From an uncultured Flavobacteriaceae bacterium (GTDB lineage: Bacteria > Bacteroidota > Bacteroidia > Flavobacteriales > Flavobacteriaceae), in NCBI GenBank assembly GCA_938010765.1, contig CALLVX010000082.1, positions 1 to 48,015 on the forward strand: a stretch of DNA of 48,015 nucleotides, read 5' to 3'. Positions 15,274 through 24,097 of this stretch are shown piece by piece. The position numbers and the translations under genes are program-made. Below the pieces are notes generated by a model. That model made no database searches. It was not told the DNA's origin and saw only the letters and a list, made by a program, of their open reading frames with translations. Position 1 is the stretch's first letter. Every line of letters starts with the position of its first letter.

Positions 15274-16461
15274 ATGAAAAGGCTCATCATATATTTGTTG
15301 TTATTTTTTTTAACTGGTTTTCTTTCGGCCCAACAACCAGTGCGTACTATTGGAACGCTTCCGAATCTGGTGTCTGAAACTTCGGGACTTGTATACCACA
15401 ACTCAAAGCTTATTACCCATAACGATTCTGGGAACACCCCTCAGTTGTTTGAGATAGATACCGTATCACTTGAAATTACCAGGACAATAACAATAAACAA
15501 TGTAGACAATATTGATTGGGAAGACATCGCCCAAGACAAAGACTACCTGTACATCGGCGATTTTGGAAACAATTTCGGCACTCGAAGGGATTTGGCCATA
15601 TATCGGATCAGCAAGGTCCTCTATGATCAATTGGATGAAGTGTCGGCAGAACGAATTAATTTTTCATACGAAGACCAAACAACTTTTGAAGACAACGGAA
15701 ACAGCGATTGGGATGCCGAAGCTTTGGTAGTAATTGAAGATCAATTAATTGTATTCACCAAGCAATGGCAATCGAATGGTACGGTTACCTATGGGGTTCC
15801 TAAAACCCCCGGTACGTACAGCGCACAGCGCTTGGATTCATTTGATATTAAAGGGTTGGTAACGGGTGCTACATATAATCCGGAAAGCCGGTTTTTGTAT
15901 GTGTTGGGATACAGTTCCATTTTAGATAGTTTTTTGTATCGGATAGAAGGGGCTTCTGCCACGAGGATTTTCGACGGTACAATTGAGCAGCTATCTACCA
16001 ATATTGGTTTTGCACAAGTGGAGGCAATTACAGCCGTAGATGTCGATACCTATATGATTTCTTCAGAACTTTTTACTAGAGAAACCCCCTTCACTACCTT
16101 ACAATCGAGCTTGTTTTCTTTTAAGACAAGCGACCTTGCTTATGTAGACCCAGACCCAGACCCAGACCCAGACCCAGACCCAGACCCAGACCCAGACCCG
16201 GACCCCCTGCCGGATGTTTCGGTAGATGAGGTAGTACTCTATAGGTCAATCGAGGAATCGGTGCTTCGATATGAGGTGCCAGCTACTCAATTCCTAATCG
16301 CCAGGGCGATTTTTGATACTATGGGAAGACTTATTAGTTATGATACCGGTACTGATTTGGATACGAAAACTATCGATTTGGGAGCCTTGCCTAAGGGTAT
16401 TTTTTATATTACTTTTTATTTTGGAGATCGAAAAACATCCAGATCTTTTGCAAACTACTAG
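15274..16461 (+). CDS. secreted beta-propeller-like protein with T9SS type A sorting domain
   Basis: This 395-residue protein begins with a signal peptide (KRLIIYLLLFFLTGFLSAQ). Residues about 20-290 resemble a beta-propeller or PQQ-like repeat region (LVSETSGLVYHNSKLITHND, DIDWEDIAQ-type blades). A (Asp-Pro)10 linker follows, encoded by a hexanucleotide tandem repeat. The last 75 or so residues look like a Por secretion (type A) C-terminal domain, with TMGRLISYDTG and LPKGIFYITFYFGDRKTSRS. It should be exported by the type IX system and anchored or released at the surface. The molecular role of the propeller part is not known. Confidence 0.82.
   Translation: MKRLIIYLLLFFLTGFLSAQQPVRTIGTLPNLVSETSGLVYHNSKLITHNDSGNTPQLFEIDTVSLEITRTITINNVDNIDWEDIAQDKDYLYIGDFGNNFGTRRDLAIYRISKVLYDQLDEVSAERINFSYEDQTTFEDNGNSDWDAEALVVIEDQLIVFTKQWQSNGTVTYGVPKTPGTYSAQRLDSFDIKGLVTGATYNPESRFLYVLGYSSILDSFLYRIEGASATRIFDGTIEQLSTNIGFAQVEAITAVDVDTYMISSELFTRETPFTTLQSSLFSFKTSDLAYVDPDPDPDPDPDPDPDPDPDPLPDVSVDEVVLYRSIEESVLRYEVPATQFLIARAIFDTMGRLISYDTGTDLDTKTIDLGALPKGIFYITFYFGDRKTSRSFANY
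16147..16206 (+). repeat. GACCCA hexanucleotide tandem repeat
   Basis: Eight perfect GACCCA units (16147-16194) are followed by GACCCG and GACCCC, coding (Asp-Pro)10 in the T9SS cargo. Copy-number change would alter linker length by two residues without breaking the frame. Confidence 0.95.
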
Positions 16462-16550
16462 TTCTTATCGGATTTTAATATTTAAGAATACGTTAACATA
16501 CCTACCTTCGGTTTATCTCTAGTTTTGTGAAAATTAAAAACCTAAGTACA

Positions 16551-17396
16551 ATGAAAAAATCAGCACTCTTTTTATTTGCCTTGGCCATTTCTTTTATGGC
16601 GCAGGCACAGATTAATACACCGGCTCCTAGCCCTGCTTCCAAATTGGAGCAAAAAGTGGGTCTTACCGATGTAACGGTAGAATACTCTAGACCTTCGATG
16701 CGAGGGAGAACTATTTTTGGGGATTTAGTTCCCTTTGACAAGTTATGGCGCACAGGTGCCAACGGCTATACCTTGGTCTCTTTTAGCAATGATGTGAAAA
16801 TTGACGGACAAGAATTAAAGGCAGGTACTTATTCAATGTTTACAAAACCAGGCGCTACTTCATGGGAAGTATTATTCTATACTGATACACAAGGAGGTGG
16901 AATACCAAGCGACTGGGATGATAGCAAGGTAGTGGCCAAAACCACAGCGAAAGTATTTCCTATGGAAATGCCGGTTGAAACGTTTACCATCACTATTGAT
17001 GATTTAAGCAGTAACGGGGCAACTATTGGTCTAATTTGGGAAAAAGCGTATGTAGGAGTAAAGTTCGAAGTACCGACCGATGCGGCAGTTATGGGTGCTA
17101 TTGAAAAAACAATGGCTGGTCCCGGAGCAGGTGATTTCTATACTTCTGCTGTATACTATGCCAATGAAGGTAAAGATATCGGAAAAGCAAAAGAATGGAT
17201 GGAAAAAGCCATGTCAATGACCAAGGAACCACGTTTTTGGCAATTGCGACAACAATCGTTGATCTACGCAAAAGCTGGTGATAAGAAATCGGCAATCGAA
17301 ACCGCTAAGAAATCTTTGGCAGGGGCCAAGGAAGCCGGGAACGATGATTACGTGAAAATGAATACCGATTCTTTGAAAGAGTGGGGAGGAATGTAA
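16551..17396 (+). CDS. DUF2911 domain-containing secreted protein
   Basis: This 281-residue protein has a Sec signal peptide (KKSALFLFALAISFMAQAQ) and the DUF2911 domain over about residues 20-170. Typical segments are SPASKLEQKVGLTDVTVEYS, GRTIFGDLVPFDKLWRTGAN and GTYSMFTKPG. The C-terminal 110 residues are helical and TPR-like (GKAKEWMEKAMSM, KSAIETAKKSLAGAKEAG). The family is widespread in Bacteroidota with unknown function. A longer frame from a GTG at 16527 exists, but that codon overlaps a TAGTTTTG -7 element and lies before the signal peptide, so the ATG at 16551 is chosen. Confidence 0.87.
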   Translation: MKKSALFLFALAISFMAQAQINTPAPSPASKLEQKVGLTDVTVEYSRPSMRGRTIFGDLVPFDKLWRTGANGYTLVSFSNDVKIDGQELKAGTYSMFTKPGATSWEVLFYTDTQGGGIPSDWDDSKVVAKTTAKVFPMEMPVETFTITIDDLSSNGATIGLIWEKAYVGVKFEVPTDAAVMGAIEKTMAGPGAGDFYTSAVYYANEGKDIGKAKEWMEKAMSMTKEPRFWQLRQQSLIYAKAGDKKSAIETAKKSLAGAKEAGNDDYVKMNTDSLKEWGGM

Positions 17397-17417
17397 GGTA
17401 GATTCCGAATTAAAATA

Positions 17418-17444
17418 AAAAGCCCGGCAATACCGGGCTTTTTT
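17418..17444. terminator. bidirectional terminator
   Basis: GCCCGG (17422-17427) pairs with CCGGGC (17433-17438) around a 5-nt loop, flanked by A4 and T6. It separates the convergent DUF2911 gene and symporter gene and can serve both. Confidence 0.88.
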
Positions 17445-17538
17445 GTTTTTTAGGTGAAATTGAAACTCCGTTTTATAGAAGTTGAAAATTTCAATTCTTT
17501 TACGAAGGTTAAAATAGAATTTATGTTTCAGCCCTATG

Positions 17539-19257
17539 CTACCCTATGCTTGGATTTTTTAGCAAACGATCAAAACCTTCAAAAATAAAGGCGATAGCCA
17601 TTACCAACGCGGCCCCTATGAAATTGAGCAATAGATAACTTAATAGCTCCTCTGCATAAACAAAGTTATAGTAGAGAACAAGTATAATGGCCTGCGTGAG
17701 CAAAGCGGCAAAAAACACTGCATTGCCCTTTACGAACCTGAAAAAGAATGCCAACAAGAATATACCCAATACATTCCCGTAAAAAATAGAGCCTATGATA
17801 TTGACAAGTTGAATTAAGTTGTCAAATAGATTCGCAACACAGGCAATTAAAATAGCAATAATACCCCACAAAAGCGTAAAACCTTTGGAGGCCAACACAT
17901 AGTGTTTTTCATTGAATGCCCCTTGGCGATTACGTTTGTAAAGGTCAAGGGCAGATATGGTTCCAAGTGCATTCAGTTCCGAGGCGGTAGAAGACATGGC
18001 CGCAGAAAGTATAACGGCCAAAAGTAAACCGATAAGACCTTTGGGAAGGTTATTTAGAATAAAATGAATGAAGACATAGTCTTTGTCATTGGTCTCGGCA
18101 TTGCCATCTGCCTTTTTGATCATTGCTTTGGCAGCGGCACGATTAATACTATCTTTTTGGTTGATTTGCCGAATGTGTATTTTCGCTTCTTCGACGGCGG
18201 CATATTCCTTTAAATCCAAAGCTGCCGAAAATTCATTTTGAGCAATGCGTTTATTGGCCTCCAAAGTGCGTTGCGCCGCTTGTAGCGCTTCATAGTCATC
18301 AGCATATTTCGAAGCCATGACCGATTTGGTCGCAGAGGGGTTAAAATTCAAAGGAGCCTCATTGTACTGATAAAAAACAAAGACCATTACCCCCACCAGT
18401 AAAATAAAAAACTGCATGGGAATCTTTAAGATTCCATTGAAGATAAGCCCCAACTGGCTTTCTCGAACAGACTTTCCCGATAAATAACGTTGTACCTGAC
18501 TTTGATCTGTACCAAAATATGCCAACATTAAAAAGAAACCACCAGTTACCCCGTTCCAAAAATTATAACGGTTTTGAAAATTGAATTCAAAATCCAGGAT
18601 ATTTAGTTTACCACTCGCTCCGGCTACTTTTAGAGCCTTTCCAAAGGTAATATCGTCGGGTAAAAAGTGTAAAATGAAGAAAAAAGCAATGAACATACCC
18701 AACATGATTATAAACATTTGCTGTTTTTGCGTAACACTTACCGCTTTGGTACCTCCCGATACGGTATAGATAATTACTAAAACACCAATGATGATGTTCA
18801 AGGTTAACAGATTCCACCCCAGAATGGCCGAAAGAATTATGGAGGGTGCAAAAATAGTAATGCCTGCACCAAGGCCACGCTGAATCAAAAAGAGCACAGC
18901 CGCTAAAGATCGAGTTTTAAGGTCAAAACGATTTTCTAAAAACTCGTAGGCGGTATATACTTTAAGTTTGTGATAAATCGGGATAAATACCAAGCAAATA
19001 ACGATCATTGCCATCGGCAGTCCGAAATAGAATTGAACGAATCCCATACCGCTATGAAATGCTTGCCCCGGAGTTGATAAGAATGTAATGGCACTTGCTT
19101 GGGTGGCCATCACAGAAAGCCCTATGGTCCACCATTTGGAGTTTTTTCCACCGCCGACATAATCTTCAACGCTTTTGCTTCCCCTTGTTTTCCATACTCC
19201 GTAAACTACGATAAATAGCAGCGTTCCCGAAAGAACTATCCAATCGAGTGTTTCCAT
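17539..19257 (-). CDS. sodium:solute symporter (SSS family)
   Basis: This 572-residue integral membrane protein belongs to the SSS family, with about 13 hydrophobic segments and the early signature VGGGKNSKWWTIGLSVMATQ. A hydrophilic, helix-forming loop of about 80 residues (QAAQRTLEANKRIAQNEFSA onward) interrupts the transmembrane array, as in several Bacteroidota members. It couples Na+ to uptake of a sugar, sialic acid, amino acid or similar solute; the substrate is not readable. The start codon abuts the stop codon of a 33-residue membrane peptide (19258-19359), which itself follows the PIG-L gene, so the three are probably co-translated. Confidence 0.9.
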   Translation of the reverse strand: METLDWIVLSGTLLFIVVYGVWKTRGSKSVEDYVGGGKNSKWWTIGLSVMATQASAITFLSTPGQAFHSGMGFVQFYFGLPMAMIVICLVFIPIYHKLKVYTAYEFLENRFDLKTRSLAAVLFLIQRGLGAGITIFAPSIILSAILGWNLLTLNIIIGVLVIIYTVSGGTKAVSVTQKQQMFIIMLGMFIAFFFILHFLPDDITFGKALKVAGASGKLNILDFEFNFQNRYNFWNGVTGGFFLMLAYFGTDQSQVQRYLSGKSVRESQLGLIFNGILKIPMQFFILLVGVMVFVFYQYNEAPLNFNPSATKSVMASKYADDYEALQAAQRTLEANKRIAQNEFSAALDLKEYAAVEEAKIHIRQINQKDSINRAAAKAMIKKADGNAETNDKDYVFIHFILNNLPKGLIGLLLAVILSAAMSSTASELNALGTISALDLYKRNRQGAFNEKHYVLASKGFTLLWGIIAILIACVANLFDNLIQLVNIIGSIFYGNVLGIFLLAFFFRFVKGNAVFFAALLTQAIILVLYYNFVYAEELLSYLLLNFIGAALVMAIAFIFEGFDRLLKNPSIG

Positions 19258-19359
19258 TTATGTAAAAGATGTCATTAGGTAGCTAAATAATAGCAGGTAC
19301 ATTATATTTAGGATAATTACCAAAGAGTATTCTTTTTTCCAAACAACTTTGTCGTTCAT
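19258..19359 (-). CDS. 33-residue single-span membrane peptide
   Basis: This ORF is below usual length limits. It reads MNDKVVWKKEYSLVIILNIM then YLLLFSYLMTSFT. A charged N-terminus is followed by about 20 hydrophobic residues, so one transmembrane helix with the N-terminus inside is likely. It begins one base after the PIG-L stop codon and its TAA directly abuts the symporter ATG, so it fills the gap exactly. That packing is strong evidence that it is real. It may be an accessory subunit of the symporter; I know of no characterised homologue. Confidence 0.7.
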   Translation of the reverse strand: MNDKVVWKKEYSLVIILNIMYLLLFSYLMTSFT

Positions 19360-19360
19360 A

Positions 19361-21892
19361 TTACCCCTTTATATTTGCCTTGTTCTTTACATTCTCCTTG
19401 CCGATAGATAGCATGTTGGCAAACAACTTATACGCCCCGGGAACGCCGGCCGGTAGTTCTCTAAAAAAACTAAGGCCTGTATAAATATAGTTGCCATCCC
19501 CATAAGGCGCTACCAACAAACTTCCTTTTTTAGCCGTTTCTCCTTTATCTTTCATTGAAAGTATCGGAGTAAAGGCCTGGTCCCATTCGTTTGGGAAATA
19601 AAGACCTCTTTCCTGCACCCAACCGTCAAAATCTTTTTCTTCAATAGCATTCGGAAAACTGGTCAAGGAGTGTTTGTTCGCCAAAATATTTACTTCCGAA
19701 TTTTCATTGGTTACTCGGTCACGAGACAATTTTAAAGGGTAAGGCGCGATATTATCAAATTGCTTGTCCCAACGCCCTGCGGTATTATATTGTACAATCA
19801 AGTTACCGCCATTTTTGACATATTCAAGCAGAAAACGTTGTTTGAACTTAAGTTCTGGAACCACATTATATGATCGTATTCCTGTTACAATTGCATCATA
19901 CTTGTCAAGACTGCCTTCTCCAATACTTTGCGGGTCAATAAGGTGAACCGTATACCCAATTTGTTCTAAACTGGTAGGCACATCATCTCCGGCTCCTACA
20001 ATATAACCGATATCCTGTCCCATTTTTTGAATATTCAATCGAACTACTTTGGCTTCTGCGGGAAGTAAAACCGACTGTTTTGGGACATGGTCATAGTTGA
20101 TTTCTACCAATTCTTTTGAAACTTCTTTGCCTTCGATTTTCACCAAGGGTCGTATATAGCTTTCATCTTCGTAAGAGGGTGGGGTAAGTATGAAAACAAG
20201 TTCTTGCTGGTCTCCTTTCTTTGCTATTTTAAAATTCTTAGTATCCGTATCTACGGTCCATCCTTCTGAATATTGGAACTGCACTTCGCCATTTGCATTG
20301 TCTTTGTGGGCCTTTACCGTTACCGATACCTCTTTTGATTTGCCATCTGCAAAAATCAACACTTTATCACGAAAACTGGCGGTCGCTTCCGGTAGTATCT
20401 CGAATGGTTGTACCAGTTCGCCCTTGTCCGGTTTGGCAAATTTGCGAACAACGGGTTTTGTAATTTGAATGGCATAACCATTGAGTGTAAGATTGAAAAC
20501 GGCATGGAACGCCTTTGGTGTTTCTGGTTTTCCGATAAGGGCTTTATCCGCTACCTCATACATTCCCAAGCTTCCTTTTTCATTTAACCAATAGGGACTC
20601 GTGGTTTCGGTGTCCGAAGGTATCTTTAAGGTCATTTCCAAAACCAGTTTTTGGTTCTCGTGTAATGCATTTGAAGTTGTAAGCGCAGTTTCATCATTAA
20701 TTCGAACCGAATTCAACGTCATAGCGGCTGCACTTCTATTCAAGGCTTCAATAGTTACTTTTACCTCTCCGCCTGCATAGCTATAGGAAGCTGCCGCAGA
20801 TGCTTCTAGATATAGTCCCGCTGTAGCGGAAATAACGTCTTCTAGCTCTACTAGCTTAATACGTTGCCAATGTCCATCTAGTAAACTGTTTAGTAATCGA
20901 TGTGCCTTGATCAACTGCGGAAGGTGCGTACTTGGGTTTTTGAAATTGAAATCTTTTTCAATAAGGTTTAGAATATCGCCTACAGCCTTACCACCTTCGA
21001 TTCGTGACCAAGAAGTGTCGATACCATCGAATATATCATTCTTATTGGTTGGGAGTTCGCCCTTTAGCAATTCTATATACTCATTTTGACTCCCTCTGGT
21101 AGAAACCCTACCGAAACCCTGGCACAAATGCTGACTGCTCGCCAAAGAGGCGATTTCATTATTCGATATTCCTAAAACAGGATAATAGGTGCCTATGTCA
21201 AAATTCAACATATTACTTTTATCGGCGGCTTCAAACTTTTCTTGACTGCCATAAAACCACCACGAAGTATTAAAAAAAAGTCTTTTGGGTTGCCAAGTTT
21301 CTAAAGTCCCCAATTGATCTACATAAGCTTTTGGGTTATTTACAAGATCAAAAGCTTCTACACTCAACATTGCCGATGAAGTATGATGCCCATGCGTACT
21401 GCCTGGAGAGCGATGATCAAAACGGTTGACAATAACATCGGGTTTGAACTGCCGTATGATTCGAACCACATCTCCCAAAACGGCTTCCTTGTTCCATATT
21501 TGTAGAGTTTCATCGGGATGCTTGGAATACCCAAAATCATTCGCCCTCGTAAAAAATTGCATCCCTCCATCAACCCCTCGTGCGGCCAACAGTTCCTGTG
21601 TGCGCAATACACCTAAGAGCTCCCTCAATTCGGGACCTATCAGATTTTGACCCCCATCGCCCCGCGTCATCGACAAATAGGCAGTTCTAGCTTTTACATG
21701 GTTAGAAAGATAGGAAATAAGCCGGGTGTTTTCATCGTCGGGATGCGCTGCGACGTACAGGGCGGAACCGAGAAAATTCAATTTTTGTATTGAATGGTAT
21801 AGGTTAGAGGAACTGGTTTTCGTACCTGTTTGGGAATAGGAATGGGTTGTAATTAGAAATGAACTAACTAAAAGCAATAAAATTCGAAGCAT
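19361..21892 (-). CDS. secreted PIG-L family deacetylase, multidomain
   Basis: This 843-residue protein starts with a signal peptide (LRILLLLVSSFLITTHSYSQ). The N-terminal domain is a PIG-L/LmbE zinc deacetylase with the motif AAHPDDENT and the later HGHHTSSA ligand. Middle regions are beta-sandwich-like. The C-terminal part (about 620-830) resembles a class I glutamine-amidotransferase-like ThuA-type domain (DKYDAIVTGIRSYN, LLEYVKNGGNLIVQYNT). Family members remove acetyl groups from N-acetyl sugars; the real substrate is unknown. The frame extends upstream to 21979 into the mscS gene, but the signal peptide sets the start at 21892. Co-transcribed with a symporter, it may process a solute before uptake. 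Confidence 0.85.
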   Translation of the reverse strand: MLRILLLLVSSFLITTHSYSQTGTKTSSSNLYHSIQKLNFLGSALYVAAHPDDENTRLISYLSNHVKARTAYLSMTRGDGGQNLIGPELRELLGVLRTQELLAARGVDGGMQFFTRANDFGYSKHPDETLQIWNKEAVLGDVVRIIRQFKPDVIVNRFDHRSPGSTHGHHTSSAMLSVEAFDLVNNPKAYVDQLGTLETWQPKRLFFNTSWWFYGSQEKFEAADKSNMLNFDIGTYYPVLGISNNEIASLASSQHLCQGFGRVSTRGSQNEYIELLKGELPTNKNDIFDGIDTSWSRIEGGKAVGDILNLIEKDFNFKNPSTHLPQLIKAHRLLNSLLDGHWQRIKLVELEDVISATAGLYLEASAAASYSYAGGEVKVTIEALNRSAAAMTLNSVRINDETALTTSNALHENQKLVLEMTLKIPSDTETTSPYWLNEKGSLGMYEVADKALIGKPETPKAFHAVFNLTLNGYAIQITKPVVRKFAKPDKGELVQPFEILPEATASFRDKVLIFADGKSKEVSVTVKAHKDNANGEVQFQYSEGWTVDTDTKNFKIAKKGDQQELVFILTPPSYEDESYIRPLVKIEGKEVSKELVEINYDHVPKQSVLLPAEAKVVRLNIQKMGQDIGYIVGAGDDVPTSLEQIGYTVHLIDPQSIGEGSLDKYDAIVTGIRSYNVVPELKFKQRFLLEYVKNGGNLIVQYNTAGRWDKQFDNIAPYPLKLSRDRVTNENSEVNILANKHSLTSFPNAIEEKDFDGWVQERGLYFPNEWDQAFTPILSMKDKGETAKKGSLLVAPYGDGNYIYTGLSFFRELPAGVPGAYKLFANMLSIGKENVKNKANIKG

Positions 21893-21965
21893 AAGATGTA
21901 TTTCGTTGGCATTCAAAGATAGAAAGATATAGAGGCGACGATTCTCTTTTAAATTTTCTTTAACA

Positions 21966-22514
21966 CTAAAGCGTCTCACTCCGTTTGGAATTCTTTACTA
22001 GTGTAACCCCCTTTTGCAAGAGCATGTTGTTTGGGTAGGTGGTTAATTCTCCTAGATCGTTTCTTAAGTGAACGTGGTAGCTCGTAATATCTTCGATTTT
22101 AAAAATGGGAAACCCTTGATCTTCGCTCGAAATCATGTCTATATCCATAATTTGAATACTATCTCCAATTTTGAACGGAAAGGAAAAAAAGAGAATCACG
22201 CCTGAGGTAAGGTTACTTAAAATAGACCATTGCGCAAATAATGCGACGCCTATAACGGCAAAAACAGAAGAAAAGAGCAATCCCAATTCCTTGAAATTAA
22301 CTCCCCAAATAAATATCAGGATTCCGGCTCCTAAGAAACTTAAAAGGAAAGAAACATATCTCAAAATTAAACGGGTCCTTGCCTCAATAAAATTACTATT
22401 ACGGCCTATTTTACGAACCATTTTAAAACTAATGAATCGCACCAACATCAAGGTCAAAAGGGTAATTACTGAGCCTAGAAGCTCACTTTTATTGCTAGCT
22501 AAGAATTCTTCCAT
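21966..22514 (-). CDS. short mechanosensitive channel of the MscS family
   Basis: This 182-residue membrane protein has three predicted spans, at about residues 13-33, 48-70 and 78-105. They are followed by the beta domain of MscS (SNLTSGVILFFSFPFKIGD and the ITSYHVHLRNDLGE strand). Full MscS is about 286 residues, so this lacks the large C-terminal cage; this short form recurs in Bacteroidota. It is expected to open under membrane tension as a safety valve. It sits 3 bp after the lipoprotein gene and about 74 bp before the PIG-L start. Confidence 0.85.
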   Translation of the reverse strand: MEEFLASNKSELLGSVITLLTLMLVRFISFKMVRKIGRNSNFIEARTRLILRYVSFLLSFLGAGILIFIWGVNFKELGLLFSSVFAVIGVALFAQWSILSNLTSGVILFFSFPFKIGDSIQIMDIDMISSEDQGFPIFKIEDITSYHVHLRNDLGELTTYPNNMLLQKGVTLVKNSKRSETL

Positions 22515-22517
22515 AAA

Positions 22518-23471
22518 CTATAGTCCAAGGGTATCGCGAAGCGGTAGAAATCTATTGCTGTTCTTCTGCCAGTAGGGGCTCTTAATCGTTTTCACTTTTT
22601 TTGCGGTAGATGTCAATATTTTCGCGTTGCTTCCATAGCCACTTTTGAAAGATTCGCTCCACCCCTCGATCATATGCGGAAAAGCAGTGCTAAATTGTAT
22701 AGAGAGCGTACGGTCCAGTTCTGGATAATTGATTTCATAGGTGCTCAATGCGTCTTCGTTATTTAAAACCGCGGTTGCATCGTAAGCCTTTAATTGTTTG
22801 TGCGACAATCGGATATACTCCATAGAGGGAATAATTTTAAGTGCCCCAGTGGGAAGCCCTTCGGGATTGACACGTATTTTATTCCAAAGTTCGTTTTCCA
22901 ACGTAGTTTTTTCCAATTTCAAAGATTGATCGGCTTCCGTCTCGAAGTAAGAATGTGACATGACCTCAAAATTCTCACGATTATTTAATTGGGCATATAC
23001 CTGCCCGCACCATTCTTGAGATGAAAATGATACTTTTACCGCATGCCCGTTATCCTGTACAGGATAAAAGCTACTGCTCATTATAGAATAAGGATAAATA
23101 CCCGTTAAGTAGTTTTTGGTGCTATTTAATTTTAGTACGGGAATATTGTCGGGGCGACTCCCATCTGCCTTGACTTGTTTTTCAGCTAAAAAAGGTTCGG
23201 TTACAAAAATCAATACCGAAGACCCTTCGCGTAATTCACCATAACGGGCCTGTTCCAATTGATAGGAGGTTATCTCTGCTTCGCCCGCGTACCAATAGGC
23301 TTTGAATTCTTCAGAAATAGGATTCGTTTTTTTTGTATCAGCGGCCGTTTCAATTGCTGTATTCAAGGCCATTTCCGTTTTGTCAACTTGGGCCTTTTCT
23401 TTACATGAAGCAACGATAAGAAGTAGTGAGATCGAAATACCAACTAGGAATGTAGGGTTTGATCGTTCCAT
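22518..23471 (-). CDS. lipoprotein of unknown function next to maf
   Basis: This is a lipoprotein of about 317 residues with signal ISISLLLIVASC and lipobox VASC. The mature part has a low-complexity spacer and then a beta-rich body (FKAYWYAGEAEITSYQLEQA, VKVSFSSQEWCGQVYAQL) with no catalytic motif that I recognise. I recall such proteins beside maf in Flavobacteriaceae, sometimes mislabelled as Maf; the sequence has no Maf motif. The frame can start at 23489 or 23471; I use the second because it places the charged n-region just before the hydrophobic core. It is 34 bp downstream of maf. Confidence 0.7.
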   Translation of the reverse strand: MERSNPTFLVGISISLLLIVASCKEKAQVDKTEMALNTAIETAADTKKTNPISEEFKAYWYAGEAEITSYQLEQARYGELREGSSVLIFVTEPFLAEKQVKADGSRPDNIPVLKLNSTKNYLTGIYPYSIMSSSFYPVQDNGHAVKVSFSSQEWCGQVYAQLNNRENFEVMSHSYFETEADQSLKLEKTTLENELWNKIRVNPEGLPTGALKIIPSMEYIRLSHKQLKAYDATAVLNNEDALSTYEINYPELDRTLSIQFSTAFPHMIEGWSESFKSGYGSNAKILTSTAKKVKTIKSPYWQKNSNRFLPLRDTLGL

Positions 23472-23505
23472 TTTTTTGATTTTAATCAAAATTACCGAAA
23501 AAGAG

Positions 23506-24093
23506 CTAGTTAACCATGGCTGTTAACGTTTTGTACAAGAGATGAGTAGGTAGCCCCATCACATTTGTATAAGACCCTTGAACTTCCTCAATAGCGATAT
23601 GTCCCAGCCATTCTTGTATACCATAGGCGCCCGCTTTATCAAAGGGCTGGTAGGTGTCTACATAAAATCGAATCTCCACTTCGGAAAGTACTTTGAATTT
23701 TACCTTTGTAGTGTCCCGAACTGTAGTTTTGCCTCGATTTGTTGCAAAACAGATAGAGGTAATGACCTCATGCCAATCGCCTGACAAGGTGCGCAACATC
23801 GCATAGGCCTCTTCATGGTCGACCGCTTTCGCTAAGGAGGCGTGGTTATGCCATACCACGGTATCCGATGTAATCAAGATTTCTTTGTTTTCGAGCGTGC
23901 CATCGAAAGCGGCGGCTTTTAATTCAGCTAAAAAATCGGAAATCGCCCCGCCCTTTAAATTATCGGGATATACCTCTTCGGTTTCTTTGAGACGTATTTC
24001 AAAATCCAATCCCAGCTCTTTAAAAAACTGCTGCCGTCTAGGAGAGCCAGAAGCCAAAATAAGCCGATGGTTTTTTAGCGTTTCCTTTAGCAT
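23506..24093 (-). CDS. maf: Maf family nucleoside triphosphate pyrophosphatase
   Basis: Maf proteins hydrolyse non-canonical or modified NTPs (dTTP/UTP or m7GTP classes) and are linked to septum inhibition. This 195-residue protein has the P-loop-like signature ILASGSPRRQQFF and the catalytic SDTVVW motif, ending with the family pattern AIEEVQGSYTNVMGLP. The frame opens upstream to 24138, which would overlap the phosphatase gene by 41 bp; starting at 24093 (MLKETLKNHRL) leaves a 4-bp gap and agrees with usual length, so it is chosen. Confidence 0.93.
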   Translation of the reverse strand: MLKETLKNHRLILASGSPRRQQFFKELGLDFEIRLKETEEVYPDNLKGGAISDFLAELKAAAFDGTLENKEILITSDTVVWHNHASLAKAVDHEEAYAMLRTLSGDWHEVITSICFATNRGKTTVRDTTKVKFKVLSEVEIRFYVDTYQPFDKAGAYGIQEWLGHIAIEEVQGSYTNVMGLPTHLLYKTLTAMVN

Positions 24094-24097
24094 TTGA

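Noticed and set aside
16147-16206. The GACCCA repeat as a possible CRISPR or regulatory array.
   Set aside because: The units are adjacent without spacers and are in frame within a coding region, so it is a coding microsatellite.
17539-19257. The SSS symporter as the missing hydroxyproline transporter.
   Set aside because: It is about 20 kb away in another operon with a PIG-L deacetylase; nothing in the sequence links the two.
19361-21979. Longer reading of the PIG-L protein starting at 21979.
   Set aside because: The extra 29 residues overlap the mscS gene and precede a clear signal peptide, so the start at 21892 is better.
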